In this document: one piece after another, positions 9,160 to 17,368 of the stretch | Layout of the letters: every line of letters starts with the position of its first letter | Position numbering within the stretch: position 1 is the first letter of the stretch | Assembly: GCA_029261815.1 (NCBI GenBank) | Contig: JAJDAQ010000130.1 | Location: 1 to 63,540, forward strand | DNA from: Deltaproteobacteria bacterium | GTDB taxonomy: Bacteria; Myxococcota_A; UBA9160; UBA6930 | Length of the DNA stretch: 63,540 nucleotides | Reading direction: 5' to 3' | Notes under the pieces: model-generated | Seen by the model: the letters and a program-made list of their open reading frames with translations, nothing else | Databases searched by the model: none | What the model was told of the DNA's origin: nothing | Translations under genes and position numbers: made by a program

Positions 9160-10069
9160 GGCGCGCAAGTATGACGGCCCCGCGCACGCCCGGCGACCGC
9201 TCTTGTTCGACGGCGCGACCGGCACGGAGCTCGAACGTGCGAATGTTTCGTGCGCCGCGCCGATCTGGTCGGCCCAGGCACTGCTCGAGGCACCAGGGAC
9301 CCTGCGGCAGATCCACCAGCGCTACCTCGCAGCCGGCGTCGATGTCGTCACCGCCAATACGTTCCGCACCCAGGCCCGGGTGCTTGCAGGCGCCGGCCTG
9401 GCCGACCGCGCGGCTTCGCTGACAAGGTCAGCCGTGGAGATCGCGCGAGACGCGGTGGCGCGAGAAGGTCGCGGCGATGTGCTCGTGGTCGGCTCCGCGC
9501 CTCCGTTGGGCGATTGCTACAAGCCCGCCGAAACCCCCGACGACGCCACCCTCGCCCGAGATCACGCAGCCCATGCCGAGAACCTGGCGGAGGCCGGCGT
9601 GGACGAGATCCTGGCGGAAACGCACATCACGGTTCGCGAGGCGTTGGCGGCTTCGCGGGCGGCCGCAGCCACGGGGCTGCCATGTCGGACGACGTTCGTT
9701 GCGGACGGCCAAAGCCGCCTTCTTTCGGGGGAATCGCTGGCCACGGCCATCGAGACGGTCGCTCCGTTCGTCGTCGCGGTAGGCGTCAACTGCCTGATCC
9801 CAACGGACGCACGTGCGTGCCTGCCGACGCTGGCAGCCAGCGGCGTAGCCTTCGGCGTCCAGGCCAATCTGGGCGCGCCCGGCCCGACGGTGGAAGCGCC
9901 CCGCACGGCCGACCTCTCGCCGCGTGGGTTCGCAGACGAAGCGATGAGTTGGGCCGACGCGGGCGCCTGCTTCGTCGGCGGCTGCTGCGGCACGACGCCG
10001 GCGCACCTCGCGGCCGTGGCCCTGCGCTTCCGCGGCGCGCAAAGGGACGGCAGGACGCGCCCGGTGTGA
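9158..10069 (+). CDS. homocysteine S-methyltransferase family protein
   Basis: The 303-residue protein has the BhmT/MmuM barrel. DGATGTELER comes near the N-terminus, and the three zinc ligands are Cys212 (GVNCL) and Cys276/Cys277 (GGCCGTTP). It should transfer a methyl group from S-methylmethionine, a betaine or a related donor to homocysteine. A full MetH is excluded by length. An AGGGAGCAGG stretch precedes the ATG. That ATG overlaps the divergent start codon of the GH36-HAD gene (CATG at 9157-9160). Confidence 0.85.
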   Translation: MARKYDGPAHARRPLLFDGATGTELERANVSCAAPIWSAQALLEAPGTLRQIHQRYLAAGVDVVTANTFRTQARVLAGAGLADRAASLTRSAVEIARDAVAREGRGDVLVVGSAPPLGDCYKPAETPDDATLARDHAAHAENLAEAGVDEILAETHITVREALAASRAAAATGLPCRTTFVADGQSRLLSGESLATAIETVAPFVVAVGVNCLIPTDARACLPTLAASGVAFGVQANLGAPGPTVEAPRTADLSPRGFADEAMSWADAGACFVGGCCGTTPAHLAAVALRFRGAQRDGRTRPV

Positions 10070-10193
10070 CCCAAATTGCGTCACTTGCGTGAGTCCTGCG
10101 CGCCCTCTCGAACCGGCCTCGGGCATGCAAATCGCCCCGGAACCCTCCGCATTGAAGCGACTTTGGATAGCTGTTGCCAAAAACCCACGCTCC

Positions 10194-10209
10194 TGGCATG
10201 GGCCTTGCT
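10194..10209 (+). promoter_or_regulatory. sigma-54-type -24/-12 promoter
   Basis: TGGCATGGGCCTTGCT matches the sigma-54 consensus TGGCACG-N4-TTGCA closely. The invariant GG (10195-10196) and GC (10207-10208) are separated by exactly 10 bases. It lies between two convergent genes, so it serves no coding sequence in the window. Transcription would start near 10220 and run into the hairpin at 10239-10294. Confidence 0.55.
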
Positions 10210-10219
10210 CTAGTAGAGA

Positions 10220-10300
10220 TCCGAATCCCAAATGACTCGGCGCCCGGGCTGGCTACCCCTCCCCTCGTCCCTGACGAGGAGCCTCCCGGGCGCCTTGTCG
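10220..10300 (+). ncRNA. candidate small RNA driven by the sigma-54-type promoter
   Basis: From a start predicted about 12 bases after the -12 GC, the transcript would hold a short single-stranded leader. A nested hairpin follows: a perfect 10-base outer stem (10239-10248 with 10285-10294) around a perfect 7-base inner stem with a 3-base loop (10263-10269 with 10273-10279). The tail TTGTCGT is a weak U-tract. No plausible ORF is present. The remainder of the 256-base gap (10070-10193) shows only TTGCGT direct repeats at 10077 and 10085. The same hairpin could simply be a terminator for the convergent genes. Confidence 0.4.
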
Positions 10301-10325
10301 TGTGGGACTCGCCGGAAGGGCTGGG

Positions 10326-11579
10326 CTACGGGCGGTTGCGCGGCTCCCGGACGAAGAGCGCGACGAAGATCATGGCCGCACTCTGGAAGGTGATGCCGGT
10401 CCAGAAGACTTCGGGATAGCCCGCGACCGTGATCAGCACGCCACCGGTCAACGGTGCCAGCACGCCGACGAACTCGGACGCTGAATTGGCTACCGCGATT
10501 CTCATCGGCAGGTTCTCCCGCGAACCGAATTCGAGCACCAGGTTCTGCGACGACATCATGAAGCCGCCCTGCCCACTGCCGAGGCCGGCCATGACGACCA
10601 TCATTGCGGTGAATGAGTCGCTCGACATCAGCACGAGCACAGACGCCACCCAGACTCCGAGCGCTGCGATGAACGTGAACCGCCAACCCGTGCGGTCAGC
10701 CACCAGCCCCCAGGCAAGGTTCGAACCGCTCATCGCAAAGACGAACGCGAAGGTCAGTTGACCGAGTTCGATCCCGCCGATCTCCATCTGCGATGCCGCG
10801 TAAGGCAGGTAGAACGGCATCGACATCCGGCCCATGGTCGCGAGCGCCCGCGCCAGGAAGTATCGCGTGAAGTCGGGATCTTCGCGGACCATTGCCGGCA
10901 TCTCGCGGAGTCGCTGTCCCAGTCTTGCAGCAGCACGGCGACCCGGTGGAACCGGCTCCCGCATGAAGAGAAGCGAGGCGAGGCCAAGGCTCGTCAAGAC
11001 GAATGCGAGACCGAACGTCGCTGCGAATCCGTTGCCGAGCGCACCTTCTTCGACGAGTTGTCCACCGACCCAGCCAACCGAAGCCGCAGTCAATCCGCCT
11101 AACAGTTGACGAAGTCCAGTGAGGCGGCCGCGCAACTCGACCGGGATCACCTTCGACATCAAGAAGCTGAAGATCACACCTTGCATGCCCATGAAGAAAC
11201 CGAAGAGCAGGAAGAGCGCGCCGACGGCGTAGATGGCTGACGTACCCGACAGGAAGAATGCCGCGCACGCAATTCCCAGGATCTGAAGGCGCATCAGGCC
11301 CCCGATCAGGAGCCCTGCAGGCAACACCTTTTCCCGATGCTCGATCGACGTCGCTCCCAGGATGGGCGAAAGGAACATGCCGAACGACTGCGCCGCGCGA
11401 ATCGCCCCCAGCGCCATCGGCGTGCCGCCGAGCGACACGATGAAGGCTTCAACGAAGGTCGGGGCCTGGATCAAACGGAAACCGGTCTGACCCAGCATTC
11501 CGTGCGCGAGATGCGCGCCGAAGTTCCGGGGCAGATCGTCGCGAACCTGCTTCTGGTATTGAGCTTCGGCGTCGCTCAT
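10326..11579 (-). CDS. major facilitator superfamily transporter
   Basis: A 417-residue integral membrane protein with about twelve hydrophobic segments in two halves. A charged loop (ELRGRLTGLRQLLGG) sits at the usual MFS inter-helix position. The N-terminus is cytoplasmic. No substrate motif is recognisable. The start codon overlaps the folC stop (ATGA), so the two are co-translated, which hints at, but does not prove, a folate- or amino-acid-related cargo. Confidence 0.8.
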   Translation of the reverse strand: MSDAEAQYQKQVRDDLPRNFGAHLAHGMLGQTGFRLIQAPTFVEAFIVSLGGTPMALGAIRAAQSFGMFLSPILGATSIEHREKVLPAGLLIGGLMRLQILGIACAAFFLSGTSAIYAVGALFLLFGFFMGMQGVIFSFLMSKVIPVELRGRLTGLRQLLGGLTAASVGWVGGQLVEEGALGNGFAATFGLAFVLTSLGLASLLFMREPVPPGRRAAARLGQRLREMPAMVREDPDFTRYFLARALATMGRMSMPFYLPYAASQMEIGGIELGQLTFAFVFAMSGSNLAWGLVADRTGWRFTFIAALGVWVASVLVLMSSDSFTAMMVVMAGLGSGQGGFMMSSQNLVLEFGSRENLPMRIAVANSASEFVGVLAPLTGGVLITVAGYPEVFWTGITFQSAAMIFVALFVREPRNRP

Positions 11580-12883
11580 TGCGCGCCCAACGCCATGCGG
11601 GCGGCGCCCGCCATGTAGACCGAACCGGCGACGCAGAGAAGATCATCGGGCGACAACCCCGCCCTCGCCGAGCGCACGGCCCGGTACGGATCGGCTTCGA
11701 CATGCACGCGCACCTGCGGCGCCACGCGCGCGACGACGGCACGGAGCGCCTCGGGCTCCATCGAACGATGCGGCTCCGCCGACGTCACCGTGACATCGTC
11801 TGCCGCGCAGGTGAGCGAGCGACAGACGGCGTCCACATCCTTTCCGACCGAGACCGACAGCACGACGTGGAGGCGACCATGCGGGATCCCCTCGAGAACA
11901 CCCGCGAGCGCTTCAGCGGAAACCGGCGTGTGCGCGCCATCCACGACCACCGTCGGTCGCCGTTCGACGATCTCGACGCGACCCGGAAGCACCACGCCCG
12001 CGAACGCGCGCGAGGCCTGTGCGGGGGGAACCTGGGGCAGTCCAGGGCCACGACGGACCGCGGCCCACGCGACCGCAGCGTTGTCGATCTGGTGCGCCCC
12101 GAGTGCCGCGAGCGTGCACTCGGTTTCGAAGTCGCCATCCCGAAACCGGAAACGAGAGCCCTCCGCCGTGCTCTCGAGCAACGCGCTCTCGAAGTCGACC
12201 CCGAAGCGTGCGAGCGGTGCGCCGACTTCGGCCGCACGGTTCACGATCACGTCCATCGGTTCCTCAGCCATTCGGCCCACTACCAGCGGAACCCCGGCCT
12301 TTGCGATGCCGACCTTCTCCCCCGCGATCTCGCCCAGTGTCTCGCCGAGGCGATCGGTGTGTTCGAGTTCGATCGACGTCACGGCGGTCACGATCGGCTC
12401 GCACGCGTTGGTCGAATCGAGACGTCCGCCGAGGCCGACCTCCAGCACCGCGACATCTACGCCGGCTTCGGCGAATAGCAGGAAACCGGCCGCCGTCGTG
12501 GCGTCGAAAAAGCTGGGTGCGTTGGGGCCCTCAAGCATCGCGTCCACTTCAGGGCGCAACCGACTCAGCACCTTCGCAAGGGCGTCGGCATCAACCTCGC
12601 GGCCATTCAGCCGAAATCGCTCGGTCCAGCGAACCAGATGCGGCGAGGTGAAGGTTCCAACCGAACAGCCGACCTCGCGAAGCAGGGCTTCACTCAGTAG
12701 AGCCGTCGACCCCTTGCCCTTGGACCCGGCGACGTGCAGGACCGGCAGCCCTCGCTCTGGATGATCGACGCGTGCAAGCAGCCCGCGGATCGCCTCCAGG
12801 TCGAGCCGCGCCGCGCGCATGTCGGGCATCCGCTCGACGTTGATCAGGCCCTCGAGCCAGGCTTCCGCTTCCGCGAGCTCCAA
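11576..12883 (-). CDS. folC: folylpolyglutamate synthase / dihydrofolate synthase
   Basis: FolC adds glutamate to dihydropteroate or folate. The 435-residue protein has the Mur-ligase-type P-loop GSKGKGST at residues 53-60, VLEVGLGGRLDSTN, the central IELEHTDRLGET and VDGAHTPVSA. Length is normal. The start is TTG at 12883, supported by GGAGG five bases upstream. It sits just beyond the terminator of the preceding gene and is coupled to the MFS transporter downstream. Confidence 0.92.
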   Translation of the reverse strand: MELAEAEAWLEGLINVERMPDMRAARLDLEAIRGLLARVDHPERGLPVLHVAGSKGKGSTALLSEALLREVGCSVGTFTSPHLVRWTERFRLNGREVDADALAKVLSRLRPEVDAMLEGPNAPSFFDATTAAGFLLFAEAGVDVAVLEVGLGGRLDSTNACEPIVTAVTSIELEHTDRLGETLGEIAGEKVGIAKAGVPLVVGRMAEEPMDVIVNRAAEVGAPLARFGVDFESALLESTAEGSRFRFRDGDFETECTLAALGAHQIDNAAVAWAAVRRGPGLPQVPPAQASRAFAGVVLPGRVEIVERRPTVVVDGAHTPVSAEALAGVLEGIPHGRLHVVLSVSVGKDVDAVCRSLTCAADDVTVTSAEPHRSMEPEALRAVVARVAPQVRVHVEADPYRAVRSARAGLSPDDLLCVAGSVYMAGAARMALGAQ

Positions 12884-12927
12884 CGGCCCCTCCCTGGCCT
12901 TCGCGACGCATTCGACGTGCCGCTGTC

Positions 12928-12965
12928 AAAACGAAACGAGGCGGCCCCGTTGCGGGGCCGCCTCG
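12928..12965 (-). terminator. rho-independent terminator of the NRDE operon
   Basis: A perfect 13-base stem (12937-12949 with 12953-12965) with a 3-base loop is followed, on the minus strand, by the T-rich TTTCGTTTT (12928-12936). It lies 28 bases after the stop of the 109-residue gene. Confidence 0.85.
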
Positions 12966-12993
12966 TCGCTAACTTTGCGAACGGTGGGATCCG

Positions 12994-13323
12994 CTATTGG
13001 ACCTGATAGGTCTTCCACTTGCGGTAGGTCTTCACTTCTTCGCTCGTGCCTTCTACCGCGGGGTAGAAGTAGCGCACGGCATGGCCGCAGCTGTCGCAGA
13101 TGCGATAGGCGAACTTGAAGCCGTCGACTTCGCGCACGGTGCCCACCGTGCTCTTGTTGTCATCGTCCTTGCAGCACGCAGAAGGCGTAGAGGGCGAGAT
13201 GATGCGCTTCGGGTAGTCGTTCTTCGGCTTCTCGTCGTCCTTGTAGCGGATGATGTTCTTGGAAAGCCGGTTCTGCTTGGCTTCCTGGTTCTGCTTGCGA
13301 ATGTTGCTTCCGATGCGCCTCAA
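12994..13323 (-). CDS. 109-residue Lys-rich protein with CxxC motif
   Basis: Unrecognised family. The N-terminal half is basic and asparagine/lysine-rich. It is followed by adjacent cysteines (Cys50-Cys51) and then RICDSCGHAVRYFYP with Cys76 and Cys79, possibly a zinc or redox site. Codon use is less GC-biased than in its neighbours. The start is TTG at 13323, overlapping the TGA of the NRDE gene (TTGA), so it is probably expressed by translational coupling. A strong terminator follows. Function unknown. Confidence 0.7.
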   Translation of the reverse strand: MRRIGSNIRKQNQEAKQNRLSKNIIRYKDDEKPKNDYPKRIISPSTPSACCKDDDNKSTVGTVREVDGFKFAYRICDSCGHAVRYFYPAVEGTSEEVKTYRKWKTYQVQ

Positions 13324-14108
13324 GCCACGTTCCTCGTCTTTGCCTCATTTGGGTTGCCGGTCGTCTGATCCAGGTCCCGCAAGAGATGGGTTCGATCTTC
13401 AAATTCGGTTTCGCAGGGCGGTCCTTCGAGCCAGAGGAAACGATCGTCCTCGGGTCGGCCCGTCACGCGAAGCAATGTGGCGCTACGGGTTCCGTAGCCA
13501 CCGTGATGAATGCAGGTGTCGGCGAGCGGGTTGCTCGTTTCACCGACGTGGGTCCTACAGAGCCCGGCCAGACGCTCCAGCGCCTGCGCCGAATCTCCCG
13601 CTGCCACCCGCTCGGCCTCGACCAGGATCCGGCCGACCTTCGGGTGTTCGCGGTCATTGGGGTCTGCGTTCCCTATGACATGTGCCCCCGGGGCCAATTC
13701 CGTGACCTCGGGCTTTCCCTCATACACGGTCACGAAGGCGCGCTCGCCATCGCTGACCAGGAGGTTGAAGGGGTTGTAGGTCTCCGCCGGGAGGCTCTCC
13801 AGCGCCTTCGCGGCCTCCAGCGCAGTCTCGTGCGCAGCCAGGATGTCGTTCACCAGCAAGCCGCGTGAGCGAAAACTCGCGTCAGGGGAGGCGGTTGGAC
13901 GGTTGGTCAAAGCCGCGAACACACCCCCATCGCTGTAACCGAGCCAAGAGCCGCCCGCGCGAACGTCCAGCGGAACCAACAGGGAGCGGCCGGCCCACGG
14001 GCGCCATGCCGGGCCCTCCGTAGGACGGTCCAGGTATTCATCCCGGTTGGCCGCTACGACCAGCTGCGCATCCGGGAAGCAGCGGTGGAGGACGATGAGT
14101 GTGCACAT
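13320..14108 (-). CDS. NRDE (TANGO2-like) family protein
   Basis: The N-terminus MCTLIVLH places a cysteine at position 2, as in Ntn-hydrolase-like proteins, and the family signature NRDE is at residues 21-24. RAGGSWLGY and NRP motifs follow. The family, which includes eukaryotic TANGO2, has been linked to heme or lipid handling, without a settled activity in bacteria. The frame is open further upstream, but ATG 14108 puts Cys2 in place and gives 262 residues. It is coupled to the small Cys protein. Confidence 0.85.
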   Translation of the reverse strand: MCTLIVLHRCFPDAQLVVAANRDEYLDRPTEGPAWRPWAGRSLLVPLDVRAGGSWLGYSDGGVFAALTNRPTASPDASFRSRGLLVNDILAAHETALEAAKALESLPAETYNPFNLLVSDGERAFVTVYEGKPEVTELAPGAHVIGNADPNDREHPKVGRILVEAERVAAGDSAQALERLAGLCRTHVGETSNPLADTCIHHGGYGTRSATLLRVTGRPEDDRFLWLEGPPCETEFEDRTHLLRDLDQTTGNPNEAKTRNVA

Positions 14109-14240
14109 CGCAATAAAGTCGCGACTCTGATGCCGGAAGTGGCCGAGAGTTCGCGCGTTGCGGTGTTTAGCAGGTTTTCCCCGGGGGAGCAAGGTCGCGG
14201 AAGTCCTGCGAGACCTGCCTGCCTATCGGCTCGTGATCGG

Positions 14241-15626
14241 CTAGCCGACGGCCCGGACGCCCTCGTCCCGAGGCTCGTCGGCCTCGGCCTCGGGGGCAGG
14301 ATCGGAGCCCGTGATCCGCCACCCAGACCGCAATCGCATCCGCGCCGCTCGCCGTTTCGCCAGCTTCCGGTCGAGCGTGAGGCCGTAGCGCGAGAACACC
14401 TCGGAGAGCGGATCGAACTCCCTCTCGAGCGTCTGACGGACGCTCTCGAAGCCGTAGCGGATGGCATCCGCGCGCTTCCAGAATGCGATCGGGTTGATGG
14501 CGAAGAATTCCGCGTCGTTCTCGCGAGGCTCGAGCAGCACGATGTCACCGTCGAAGCCACGGTCTGCGGCATAGCCCTGCAGCGCGATCTGAAGTCGCGA
14601 ATGGAGCAAGGTCCGGAACACCTGGTTCAACACCATCTTCATGCCGCGCTCGGCGAGACGGTGGCCGGCCATGAAGGTACGGTCTTCACCGTCTCCAGTA
14701 CTCCGATTCACGATCGGTCGGAACGGGTTGTAACAGACGACCAGGTCCGCACCCTTCTCGATCGCAACGTCGATGTTGGCCGTGTTCCGGATTCCACCGT
14801 CGATATAGTCGACACCGTTCAGTGTCGCTGGCCGATAGAAAAGCGGGAGCGCCGCGGACGCCTGCACGGCTTCCGAGATCTTCACGTCGCTGTTCGCATC
14901 GGCCCCGAAGACCACGCGCTCGGCCGTGTCGAGGTCGCATGCGGCCAGGTAGAGCCGCTTTCCGCGCTTCTTCTCGAACGCCGCGAACTCGTTGGGCAAT
15001 CCGATGCGCTCGAGGTTCTGCCGGAGCCACCGCTCGAGGCCGCTGTTTTCGAACAAGCCTGTCGGCACGTGGTTGATGGGCGACGGCATCTCTCGGGTCG
15101 GTGTGATGTGCTCGGCCAACGTCATCACCACGTCCTCGGCCGCGGAATAGCTCGGTCGAGACACAAAGGCCGAGAGCCGCGGGGCGAGCAGTCGCGGCAG
15201 GTCGGGGGCCTCGCGGATCAAATCCCAAAGCACTCCCGGGGCGTACATCATGAGTTCGGTCAGGAAGGTGGCCGGTCGTTCCACGAATTCCTGGAAATTC
15301 GGAGTGTAGAGATGTGCAGGCGTGAGCTGGTCGATTCGACGGCTGGTGCCTTCGAGCACCTTGACCATCTCGTCCGGCGGGATCCCGGCGGCGAGAGGCA
15401 CGGCCAGGATCGCGCCCGCAGAGAGACCGATATAGAGGTCCAGGTCCGCGATGCGCCGGCCCACCAGGTAGTCGTCGAGGGCCTTCAGCCCACCCACCTT
15501 GAAGGCGCCGCCCGACATGGCTCCGCCCGCCAGGACGAGCGCGATCGTCGGGTCCTTCGGCGCGGTCTTGCGCCCCTTCTGGATCAAGGTCAGGCCCACG
15601 GGGCTCCTATCGGTCTGAAGGGCCAC
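14241..15626 (-). CDS. patatin-like phospholipase
   Basis: The 461-residue protein carries the patatin elements in order: a glycine-rich oxyanion segment (LAGGAMSGGAFKVGGL), the nucleophile elbow GLSAG (Ser69) and the catalytic-dyad DGG (Asp276). No signal peptide is visible, suggesting a cytoplasmic or membrane-associated lipid acyl hydrolase. The start is GTG at 15626. The C-terminal ~130 residues are charged and unassigned. The 132 bases between its stop and the NRDE start hold nothing recognisable. Confidence 0.88.
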   Translation of the reverse strand: MALQTDRSPVGLTLIQKGRKTAPKDPTIALVLAGGAMSGGAFKVGGLKALDDYLVGRRIADLDLYIGLSAGAILAVPLAAGIPPDEMVKVLEGTSRRIDQLTPAHLYTPNFQEFVERPATFLTELMMYAPGVLWDLIREAPDLPRLLAPRLSAFVSRPSYSAAEDVVMTLAEHITPTREMPSPINHVPTGLFENSGLERWLRQNLERIGLPNEFAAFEKKRGKRLYLAACDLDTAERVVFGADANSDVKISEAVQASAALPLFYRPATLNGVDYIDGGIRNTANIDVAIEKGADLVVCYNPFRPIVNRSTGDGEDRTFMAGHRLAERGMKMVLNQVFRTLLHSRLQIALQGYAADRGFDGDIVLLEPRENDAEFFAINPIAFWKRADAIRYGFESVRQTLEREFDPLSEVFSRYGLTLDRKLAKRRAARMRLRSGWRITGSDPAPEAEADEPRDEGVRAVG

Positions 15627-15943
15627 TCACCAGAGCCGCGACGTCCGCGAATCGGCCGGGGAGGGGCACGCACAATGCATTGCGTCAGAATAGCGATCGT
15701 AGCGCCTGGGGTCACGAATCGGAACGACAGGTCCCAGAGCCCGATGCTCGCCGAACGCGACGGTTTCTGTGGCGTTTCTGCCGTTGCCCATGCACTGTCA
15801 TCACTTCGAGGCGCCCTGCCGCGCCGCGTCACCCTGCCCCATCGACCGATTGCGTTTCCGACCCACCACACTAGGATCGTGCGCGATGGGTCCGCGCCGG
15901 TCGTGCGGCGCTCCCATCGCTCCTGTTTCCGAGGATCTTCTCA
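15627..15943. other. 317-base divergent intergenic region
   Basis: It separates the patatin gene from the Asp-repeat lipoprotein gene. Apart from the promoter-like pair at 15850-15877 and GAGG 9 bases before the ATG at 15944, no gene or repeat was recognised. Open frames crossing it are continuations of antisense frames. Confidence 0.5.
15850..15877 (+). promoter_or_regulatory. putative sigma-70 promoter of the lipoprotein gene
   Basis: TTGCGT (15850-15855) and TAGGAT (15872-15877) are separated by 16 bases. The implied leader to the ATG at 15944 is about 60 bases and contains a GAGG. Confidence 0.35.
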
Positions 15944-17317
15944 ATGAGGCAGCTCTCACGACTCCTCGTCCTTGCGATTCTGGTCGTCACCCTCGGAGTC
16001 GGCTGTGCGACCTCGAACGGCCCGGCACCGGAGACGGCCGAGGCACCGCCCGCCGCCGAAGAGCCGTCTGACGAAGCCAGCCCCGAGCCGACGGTCGCAT
16101 CGGACCCCACCACAGGGCCGGACCCCGAGCCGGATCCGGTCGCAGCCGACGACGAAGGCCCCTCAGGAAGTGACCGCGGCAAGAGCGCCGTCGATGGCAT
16201 GCTCATCGGAACGATCATGGGCGGATCGGTCGCCGGCCCATACGGTGCCGCCGCCGGCGCCGTCATCTTCGGGATCTATGGCGCCGTCACCGGCGACGTA
16301 CCGCTAGGCGGTGTCCGGGGAGGACGTGCTCCGTCGCCCCGAAGCGAGCGCGGGCGAGATGACGAAATGGAGCGCGAGCTGGAACGGGAACTCGGCAAGG
16401 AAGTCTCGCGCCAGGACACGCTCGAGAGTGCGATCGAGGAAGAGCTCAAGCGGCAGGAGGAATTGCTTCGCGAGATCGACCAACGCGAGGCGCAGAAGGA
16501 AGCCGCCGAGCAGGTCGCCTCCCGCAGAGGGGGCGGTACCGTGAACGTCGACCCGCGGGTCGCACCCTCGGCACCGAAGGAACGGGAGCTCCCGCCGTCG
16601 ATCTACGAAGAGGGCTACCAGACGGTGGCCGCGGGCACCTGGGACAACGACCGCGCGCAACGCGTATTGACGCGAAGCCTCGATGCCGACCGGGACGGTG
16701 CGCCCGAAGAAATCCGGTATCACGACGACGGGACCGGCGCGATCCTCCGCAAGGAGATCGACCGCGATTACGACGGTCGCATCGACGCCTGGACGGTCTA
16801 CGACGCCGGACTTGTCGCCGAGGTGCGGGAAGACAACGACGGCGATGGAGAACCTGACGAGTGGCAGGTCTTCGGGCGTGACGGAAAGATGGCCCGGCGC
16901 GAAGTCGACCGAGACGGTGACGGCCGACGAGATGCCTTCTACGTCTTCGAGGCAGGCGACCTCATCGTCGAGAAACACGACGGCGACTCGAATGGCGAGC
17001 TAGACCGCGTGGTCTACTACGCTTCGCGCAAGCTAGAACGCACTGAAGAAGACGCGAACAAGGACGGCGCCATGGATACCTGGACGACGTTCGCGGCAGA
17101 TGGCGACGAGGAAGTGATCGCGCGGATCGAGCGCGACGCCGACGGCGAAGGCACCCGGGACGTCTTCGAGCAGTACGAGCAAGTCGAGGGCCGCACCTAC
17201 CTTCGGCTGCGTGAAGAAGACAAGAACAACGACGGTGAGATCGATATCAAGTCGGTCTACCAGCACGGCAAGCTACGGGAGCGGGAAATTCGCGATCCCG
17301 CCCTGGTCCCCCTCTAG
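15944..17317 (+). CDS. lipoprotein with glycine zipper, coiled coil and Asp-rich calcium-type repeats
   Basis: A lipoprotein signal peptide ends at lipobox LGVGC (Cys21). A Pro/Glu/Asp-rich linker, a glycine-zipper-like segment (GTIMGGSVAGPYGAAAGAVI) and a Glu/Arg-rich coiled coil follow. From about residue 245 there are at least seven repeats of the type DxDxDGxxD (DADRDGAPEE, DRDYDGRIDA, DNDGDGEPDE, DRDGDGRRDA, DANKDGAMDT, DKNNDGEIDI), each followed by an aromatic strand. These resemble EF-hand-like or thrombospondin type 3 loops that bind calcium. It is likely anchored in the outer membrane. Function unknown. Confidence 0.8.
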   Translation: MRQLSRLLVLAILVVTLGVGCATSNGPAPETAEAPPAAEEPSDEASPEPTVASDPTTGPDPEPDPVAADDEGPSGSDRGKSAVDGMLIGTIMGGSVAGPYGAAAGAVIFGIYGAVTGDVPLGGVRGGRAPSPRSERGRDDEMERELERELGKEVSRQDTLESAIEEELKRQEELLREIDQREAQKEAAEQVASRRGGGTVNVDPRVAPSAPKERELPPSIYEEGYQTVAAGTWDNDRAQRVLTRSLDADRDGAPEEIRYHDDGTGAILRKEIDRDYDGRIDAWTVYDAGLVAEVREDNDGDGEPDEWQVFGRDGKMARREVDRDGDGRRDAFYVFEAGDLIVEKHDGDSNGELDRVVYYASRKLERTEEDANKDGAMDTWTTFAADGDEEVIARIERDADGEGTRDVFEQYEQVEGRTYLRLREEDKNNDGEIDIKSVYQHGKLREREIRDPALVPL

Positions 17318-17368
17318 GCCGCTGCCAAACCGACGCCGCGAAGACCGCTGCTTCAGCGACCTAACGAC

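Noticed and set aside
10205..10240. tRNA-like stretch with GATCCGAATCC resembling a T-loop
   Set aside because: No T-stem, acceptor stem or anticodon arm can be drawn around it.
14085..15947. 620-codon open frame antisense to the patatin gene
   Set aside because: Same GC-bias shadow; the patatin motifs on the other strand are unambiguous.
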